Below, piece after piece: positions 59,807 through 64,000 of a stretch of DNA of 64,000 nucleotides. Position numbers and translations under genes: made by a program. This DNA comes from Streptomyces flavochromogenes (lineage in GTDB: Bacteria > Actinomycetota > Actinomycetes > Streptomycetales > Streptomycetaceae), in assembly GCF_000717595.1 (NCBI RefSeq), contig NZ_JNZO01000027.1:124001-188000 (forward strand), written 5' to 3'. Within the stretch, counting starts at the first letter, position 1; every line of letters begins with the position of its first letter. The notes under the pieces are model-generated. The model was not told the DNA's origin. It made no database searches and saw only the letters and a program-made list of their open reading frames with translations.

Positions 59807-60304
59807 ATGTCGAACACGCGGTCGTCCGCCAAGAGCACCAGCACCGGCACCACCGCCGAGGGCAAGAGCGGCGCGAAGTACGACGGCTTCACCGAGGAAG
59901 AGCGCGACGCGATGAAGGAGCGCGCCTCGGAGCTCAAGAGCACCGCCCGGCGCGGCTCGCGCTCGGCCAAGCCCGACGGGGAGGCCGACGTCCTGGCGAA
60001 GATCGCCGAGATGACGGACACCGACCGGGTCCTCGCCGAGAAGATCCACGCGATCGTCAAGGAGCACGCGCCCGGCCTTGCGTCGAAGACCTGGTACGGG
60101 ATGCCCGCCTACGCCAAGGACGGCAAGGTCGTCTGCTTCTTCCAGAGCGCGCAGAAGTTCAAGAGCCGCTACGCCACGCTCGGCTTCAGCGACCTCGCTC
60201 AGCTCGACGAGGGCACCCTGTGGGCGACCAGCTACGCCCTGACCGAGCTCACCGTCGCCGACGAGACCCGGATCGCCGCACTCATCGCGCGGGCCGCCGG
60301 CTGA
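59807..60304 (+). CDS. DUF1801 family protein
   Basis: The 165-residue protein starts at ATG 59807 with GAGAGGAA upstream. After a Ser/Thr-rich basic N-terminus comes DGFTEEERDAMKERASELKS, then IHAIVKEHAPGLASKTWYGM, PAYAKDGKVVCFFQSAQKFK and SRYATLGFSD, the DUF1801 (YdhG/iron-chaperone-like) pattern. Family members in other bacteria are linked to iron or metal handling, without firm proof. It lies 80 bases after VOC 2 on the same strand. Confidence 0.88.
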   Translation: MSNTRSSAKSTSTGTTAEGKSGAKYDGFTEEERDAMKERASELKSTARRGSRSAKPDGEADVLAKIAEMTDTDRVLAEKIHAIVKEHAPGLASKTWYGMPAYAKDGKVVCFFQSAQKFKSRYATLGFSDLAQLDEGTLWATSYALTELTVADETRIAALIARAAG

Positions 60305-60345
60305 CACCTCCGGCGCGGCCGGTGGAGACTGCCCGGCGCGTCCGG

Positions 60346-61011
60346 TCAGCGGCTGGGCGTCGAGGTGGCGCGCAGGCGGTACGCGGCCGCCGCCAGCCAG
60401 CACAGGCCCAGGGCCGCACCGGCCGTGAACGCCGTCACCGTGACGGCGGAGGCCGCGAAGCCGGCGAGTACCAGGGCCGGGGCGATACGGGAGGTCAGCG
60501 CCCGGACACGGTCGCCGCGGGCGCTGAACGTGCGGGCCAGGACCAGGAAGGCCGCGCACAGGGCGAGGTAGCCGGCCATGCCGGTGAGCATGTGGACGGC
60601 GCCGTGCGTGCTGAGCGCGGGCGTCTCGGGGGCGCCCGCGGGGAATCCGGCGCCGGCGTCGGCGGGGAACACCGCGGCGGCCGCGAACGAGGCGCCGAAG
60701 ACGCCGGTCAGCACCGGGACCCAGGTGGCGCCCGGGCCGCCGGCCAGCGCGCGGCGCAGGCCGATCGCGCCGGCGCCGATCAGGACGGCGGCCAGCAGGA
60801 AGTTCGCCGTCTGGACCCATCCCGCGTCGCCCAGGGCGAGCTGGCTGATCGCGTTGCGGCCGAAGGAGAAGCCGTCCCGCGTCAGCCCCTGGGCCAGGCC
60901 CACGGCGAGGAACAGCGGGCCCCCGACGATCCCGCCGAGCAGCAGGCGCCGGGCGTTTGCTCCGGGGGTGGAACGGGCGGCGCGGGCAGGGGTGTTGAGC
61001 GTGGCGGTCAT
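60346..61011 (-). CDS. DUF998 family membrane protein
   Basis: The 221-residue protein starts at ATG 61011 with GAGGAGGG upstream: MTATLNTPARAARSTPGANA. Six membrane helices are read, starting LLLGGIVGGPLFLAVGLAQG, with FSFGRNAISQLALGDAGWVQ (the family's early loop), GFPAGAPETPALSTHGAVHM and LTGMAGYLALCAAFLVLART. DUF998 proteins are unknown in function. It is convergent with the DUF1801 gene. Confidence 0.85.
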   Translation of the reverse strand: MTATLNTPARAARSTPGANARRLLLGGIVGGPLFLAVGLAQGLTRDGFSFGRNAISQLALGDAGWVQTANFLLAAVLIGAGAIGLRRALAGGPGATWVPVLTGVFGASFAAAAVFPADAGAGFPAGAPETPALSTHGAVHMLTGMAGYLALCAAFLVLARTFSARGDRVRALTSRIAPALVLAGFAASAVTVTAFTAGAALGLCWLAAAAYRLRATSTPSR

Positions 61012-61401
61012 GACGGGCCCTCCTCGGGCGGGGGAGTCGGTCGCTCTGTCGTCACCTGTACGACCGGCCCGGGGACAGCCGGTCATCGACCGGACGGTGT
61101 GACCTGGGCCACACCCTCGACGCCTCCCCGGACGCCCCGCGGCCCGCGCTCCACGCGGGCCCATTTCCGAGATCGCCCCGTGAGAATTCGCAGCTACGCG
61201 CGGTGAAAATTTGTCATGTAAACACACGGGATGCGACAGGGGGAAATCTTCACCCCGCACGCTCCGCCCCATCGTGCTACTGTCGATATCAGTTGCAGTT
61301 GTGGGTCCCGAACGTACGAGTGCCCTTCCGGTTTTTCCGGCGCTGGGCACCCTTTTTCATTTCCGGGCTTTTTTCCGGACGGGGCGATCATCGCGGCGAC
61401 A
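61012..61401. other. Promoter and leader of the second csp gene
   Basis: Up to about 61220 nothing is supported. From 61235 the sequence parallels the island copy: ACAGGGGGAAAT, GTGCTACTGTCGA, ATCAGTTGCAGTT, ATCATCGCGGCGACACGGAG. The shared blocks are separated by diverged stretches. Confidence 0.55.
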
Positions 61402-61426
61402 CGGAGCACACACTGTGTGCGCTCCG
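61402..61426 (+). promoter_or_regulatory. Leader hairpin of the second csp
   Basis: CGGAG-CACACAC-T-GTGTGCG-CTCCG forms a 12-bp stem with one A/C mismatch. Outer stem, length (25 bases) and distance to the ribosome site match the island copy, while the inner arms differ in sequence but still pair. Confidence 0.75.
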
Positions 61427-61452
61427 AGCACTGCCCCGAAGGAGAATTTGGT

Positions 61453-61656
61453 ATGGCGACTGGCACCGTGAAGTGGTTCAACTCGGAAAAGGGCTTCGGC
61501 TTCATCGAGCAGGACGGCGGCGGCCCCGACGTCTTCGCCCACTACTCGAACATCGCCGCCTCCGGCTTCCGTGAGCTGCAGGAAGGCCAGAAGGTGAGCT
61601 TCGACATCGCGCAGGGCCAGAAGGGCCCGACCGCCGAGAACATCGTCCCCGCCTGA
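61453..61656 (+). CDS. Cold-shock protein (CspA family), chromosomal copy
   Basis: The 67-residue protein reads [20 protein letters not shown] with RNP1 KGFGFIEQ and RNP2 DVFAHYSNI. It differs from the island copy at four positions only, so the two are recent duplicates or close paralogues. GAAGGAGAA precedes the ATG. A strong terminator follows; the MRCVIARFPF gene lies 200 bases downstream. Chaperones RNA in cold or fast growth. Confidence 0.95.
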   Translation: MATGTVKWFNSEKGFGFIEQDGGGPDVFAHYSNIAASGFRELQEGQKVSFDIAQGQKGPTAENIVPA

Positions 61657-61687
61657 CACCCGGCGCCGACGCGTAGCACAAGCTGAC

Positions 61688-61726
61688 GAGCTGAGGCCCG
61701 CACCTTTGGGGTGCGGGCCTCAGCTC
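61688..61726 (+). terminator. Terminator after the second csp
   Basis: GAGCTGAGGCCCGCACC pairs perfectly with GGTGCGGGCCTCAGCTC (17 bp, 5-base loop), followed by TTTG. It is a close relative of the hairpin at 41197-41234. Confidence 0.88.
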
Positions 61727-61856
61727 TTTGCAACCCAGAGAACCTCAGTACCGTGCAGTACCTCGTAGAACCGCTTCGTACCCTTCAGTACCCCTCATCG
61801 GCTGCGGGAATTTCCTGGCCGGCCCCCTTCTGGACCACTTCTCCGCAGGAGTCACC

Positions 61857-62129
61857 ATGCGCTGTGTCATCGCCCGCTTCCCGTTCGAGCTGACCAAAGC
61901 CGGCGTGATCGAATCCATGAAGGGCGTCAAGCCCGAGCCCGCCATCGGTGACGTCGTCGTCATCGGGCGACGCCAGTACCCCGTGAAGCAGGTCGGCGAG
62001 GTCGTCACCCGCCAGGACCGCCGCGACTTCAGCGTCGGCGAGGTCGTGCGGGCCATGACGAAGCTCGGCTTCACCTGCCTCACGGTCACGGCCGAGGAGC
62101 AGGCCTCGCCCTCCGAGACGACCTTCTGA
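61857..62129 (+). CDS. MRCVIARFPF small protein, chromosomal copy
   Basis: The 90-residue protein starts at ATG 61857 (CAGGAG upstream): MRCVIARFPFELTKAGVIES, MKGVKPEPAIGDVVVIGRRQ, YPVKQVGEVVTRQDRRDFSV. About 75% of positions equal the island copy over 75 residues; the tails differ. Both copies lie downstream of a csp gene, so a role with cold-shock proteins is likely. No family known to me. Confidence 0.8.
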   Translation: MRCVIARFPFELTKAGVIESMKGVKPEPAIGDVVVIGRRQYPVKQVGEVVTRQDRRDFSVGEVVRAMTKLGFTCLTVTAEEQASPSETTF

Positions 62130-62133
62130 TCGG

Positions 62134-62493
62134 TCAGTGGTCGAAGTAGCTGAAGTCGCCCACCGTCCAGGCGCTGACGTCCTCGAGGGCGACACGGTAC
62201 ATGCCGCCGGTCTCCGGGATGCCCACCGTGCCCTGGAGGATCCGGGCGAGGTGGAAGTGCAGGTGGGTGGGTGGCCCGTCCGCGCGTTCGGAGGGGCTGA
62301 AGACGGCGGAGAACTCTCCCAGGCGGGCGGAGTCCGTCAGGACTTCGGACACTCGCTGGCGCCACAGGGCTTCCGGGGCCAGTCGACCGGTGAGGACCAC
62401 ACCCCCCACGACCACCGTCATGGACATCTGATTGCTCTGCCCGGACTCCACCGTGGCGGCAATGTCAACGAGCAGCTCGTCAGGCTTCGACAT
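62134..62493 (-). CDS. Hypothetical protein, 119 residues
   Basis: It starts at ATG 62493 (MSKPDELLVDIAATVESGQS) with a weak ribosome site. It continues MSMTVVVGGVVLTGRLAPEA, then LHFHLARILQGTVGIPETGG and VALEDVSAWTVGDFSYF. Beta-rich and soluble, similar in look to small accessory proteins common in streptomycetes. It is convergent with the MRCVIARFPF gene, 4 bases apart. Function unknown. Confidence 0.75.
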   Translation of the reverse strand: MSKPDELLVDIAATVESGQSNQMSMTVVVGGVVLTGRLAPEALWRQRVSEVLTDSARLGEFSAVFSPSERADGPPTHLHFHLARILQGTVGIPETGGMYRVALEDVSAWTVGDFSYFDH

Positions 62494-62650
62494 GGAAGTC
62501 CATTCTAGGCGGCACCCGGGCCCCATGGCCGTACCGCGTCGGCACCGCGGTCGGACCTCGGCCGGGGCGCTCCCGGGCCGGTGTCGGACCGCGGCCGGGG
62601 CGTGCCCGGCCGCAGCCGGGCTGTAGCTGCGACCGCCGCCCGCCTGCCCG

Positions 62651-63250
62651 CTACAGCGGCGCCGTGTCGTCGGCCGGGAACGCCGGGCCGTGGCCCGGGA
62701 CGATCACGTCGGCCGTGGCCAGGACGCGCAGGCGGGAGTCCTTGAGAACCGTGTGGTCGGGGGCCACCGGGTCCTCCACCGGGCCGTTCGGCCGCCACCA
62801 CAGGTCGCCCACGAAGGCGACGACGCCGGTGTCGGTGCCGGCGAGGAGAGTGATGTCCTCCGGGCTGTGGCCGGGGGTACGGATCAGCCGCAGCGACGGG
62901 GCCAGCTCGTGGCCCTCCGCGTCGCGGTCGGTCCACTGGTCGTTCTCGTAGATCGCCTTGTGGTCGTGGACCCGGGCCCGGCCGAAGAGGCCGACGTTCA
63001 TGGTGTTGTCGGGGTGGTGGTGGCTGAGCACCACGTCGGTGATGTCGTCCGGTCCCAGGCCGAGTTCGGCGAGCGGGCCGAGGATCCGGTCGCGGCTCGC
63101 CACCATGCCGGGGTCGACGATCACATGCCGGTCGCCGTCCCGCACGTACGAGACGGTGGCGGCGACCCCGGGGCCCGTGGAGAGCGTGTATCCGGTGGTC
63201 AGGATCGTGTAGGTGGCGGTGCGGGCGCTCGGTGCGTCGTGGTTCGTCAT
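62651..63250 (-). CDS. MBL-fold metallo-hydrolase
   Basis: The 199-residue protein starts at ATG 63250. The metallo-beta-lactamase fold shows HVIVDPGMVASRDRIL, VVLSHHHPDNTMNVGLFGRA (HxHxD-like, with DN for DH), RTPGHSPEDITLLAG (His ligand), VAFVGDLWWR (Asp ligand) and DVIVPGHGPAF (His). The HHHPDN form is that of MBLAC1-like enzymes, which cleave nucleic acid or thioesters; the substrate here is unknown. Its upstream neighbour GlxA-type regulator is divergent. Confidence 0.88.
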   Translation of the reverse strand: MTNHDAPSARTATYTILTTGYTLSTGPGVAATVSYVRDGDRHVIVDPGMVASRDRILGPLAELGLGPDDITDVVLSHHHPDNTMNVGLFGRARVHDHKAIYENDQWTDRDAEGHELAPSLRLIRTPGHSPEDITLLAGTDTGVVAFVGDLWWRPNGPVEDPVAPDHTVLKDSRLRVLATADVIVPGHGPAFPADDTAPL

Positions 63251-63365
63251 GCCCCCAAGTCTTCTGCGCGGCAGGGATCTTCACGAGTGGCCGCACTGCC
63301 ACCGATCGCGGGAATCGTGCCATCGTCCTCGGTACCGCGGCCGGGCCCCGTGCCAGACTCGGCCC

Positions 63366-64000
63366 ATGCCGCCCTTCGTCACCGTCGCCGCCTACGCCCC
63401 GCACGGCGTCGGCATGCTCGGCGCGGGCATCGTCTCCGAGGTGTTCGACGCGCGCGGCGGGGGTCTTCCGCTCTTCGACTTCGCGCTCTGCACCGACCGG
63501 CCGGGAAACGTCCGCACCGACGTGGGGCTGCCCCTCGTGGTCGAGCACGGTCTGGACCGGCTGGCCACCGCCGATCTGGTGATCGCCCTGCCCTGGGCCG
63601 AGTTCCGTACGCCCCCGGGGCCCGCCGTGCTCGACGCGCTGACCGCCGCCCACGCGCGCGGGGCGCTCGTCGCGGCCCACTGCGTCGGGGCGTTCGCGCT
63701 CGCCGCGGCCGGGCTGCTCGACGGGCGGCGGGCCACCACGCACTGGCGGTTCGCCGGACTCCTGGCCGAACGCCACCCGGACGTCACCGTCGAACCCGAC
63801 GCCCTCTACGTCGACCAGGGCACCGTCGTCACGGGCGCGGGCGCCGCCGCCGGCTTCGACCTCTGCCTCCACCTGCTGCGCAGGGAGTACGGGGCCACCA
63901 CGGCCAACGCCATCGCACGGGACCTGGTGCTCCCTTCCCACCGGGACGGCGGCCAGGCCCAGTACCTCGCCACGCCCGTACCCGAGGACAGCCGGGACGA
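63366..64000 (+). CDS. GlxA/DJ-1-type AraC regulator, partial
   Basis: Only the first 211 residues are inside the window. They read MPPFVTVAAYAPHGVGMLGA, LPLFDFALCTDRPGNVRTDV, and VAAHCVGAFALAAAGLLDGR with the nucleophile-elbow Cys of the DJ-1/PfpI domain, then RATTHWRFAGLLAERHPDVT. After TGAGAAAGFDLCLHLLRREY the AraC HTH domain is expected beyond 64000. Divergent from the MBL gene over 115 bases, so it may regulate that gene. Confidence 0.85.
   Translation, partial: MPPFVTVAAYAPHGVGMLGAGIVSEVFDARGGGLPLFDFALCTDRPGNVRTDVGLPLVVEHGLDRLATADLVIALPWAEFRTPPGPAVLDALTAAHARGALVAAHCVGAFALAAAGLLDGRRATTHWRFAGLLAERHPDVTVEPDALYVDQGTVVTGAGAAAGFDLCLHLLRREYGATTANAIARDLVLPSHRDGGQAQYLATPVPEDSRD

Overview
The window is chromosomal DNA from a Streptomyces or a very close relative. 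The coding sequence is very GC-rich, many genes start with GTG, and the left half keeps a conserved streptomycete gene order: a kynurenine block, fba-pyrE, clpB, and dnaK-grpE-dnaJ-hspR with HspR-type inverted repeats (HAIR). I worked from the sequence alone; family names are recognised from motifs and length, not from a search.

Layout. 1-16.2 kb: the end of a secreted protein, a tryptophan-to-anthranilate set (alpha/beta hydrolase, kynureninase, tryptophan 2,3-dioxygenase), DUF3152 and DUF3151 proteins, an MFS exporter, a MalY-type aminotransferase, class II aldolase, pyrE (with an abnormal 3' end), an aldose-epimerase-like protein, an SRPBCC protein, a membrane-anchored spermidine-synthase-like protein and small proteins. 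16.2-27.1 kb: the heat-shock block. clpB and the dnaK operon each lie behind HAIR operators, and hspR is the last gene of the dnaK operon, so it represses its own operon and clpB. Between them sits an unusual set: a secreted peptide of 87 residues with four EPSWE repeats, overlapping a small Rieske-like protein that has lost its cluster histidines, facing a LuxR/TrmB-like regulator and an unknown protein. 27.3-33.5 kb: a divergent sugar transferase, a large iron-sulfur oxidoreductase, secreted and membrane proteins, a phosphoribosyltransferase and dcd.

33.6-45.0 kb: a genomic island in tRNA-Gly(CCC). A perfect 28-bp copy of the tRNA 3' end marks both ends, 11,334 bp apart. The tRNA end carries a decayed pSAM2-type (AICE) module: a frameshifted integrase, an intact excisionase and a broken rep end. 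The cargo is stress and RNA-related: quinone oxidoreductase, PP2C phosphatase, DUF5994 protein, a cysteinyl-tRNA-synthetase relic, cold-shock protein, DEAD-box helicase, CBS protein, a small MRCVIARFPF protein and a MerR-like regulator behind a 34-bp palindrome.

45.1-64 kb: typical variable chromosomal genes: M23 peptidase, GNAT, a large P-loop/TPR protein facing a 47-residue peptide, two ECF41-type sigma factors, WYL, TetR and AraC regulators, two VOC proteins with the same promoter, a DUF1801 protein, a second copy of the cold-shock/MRCVIARFPF pair, an MBL-fold protein and a GlxA-type regulator cut by the window end.
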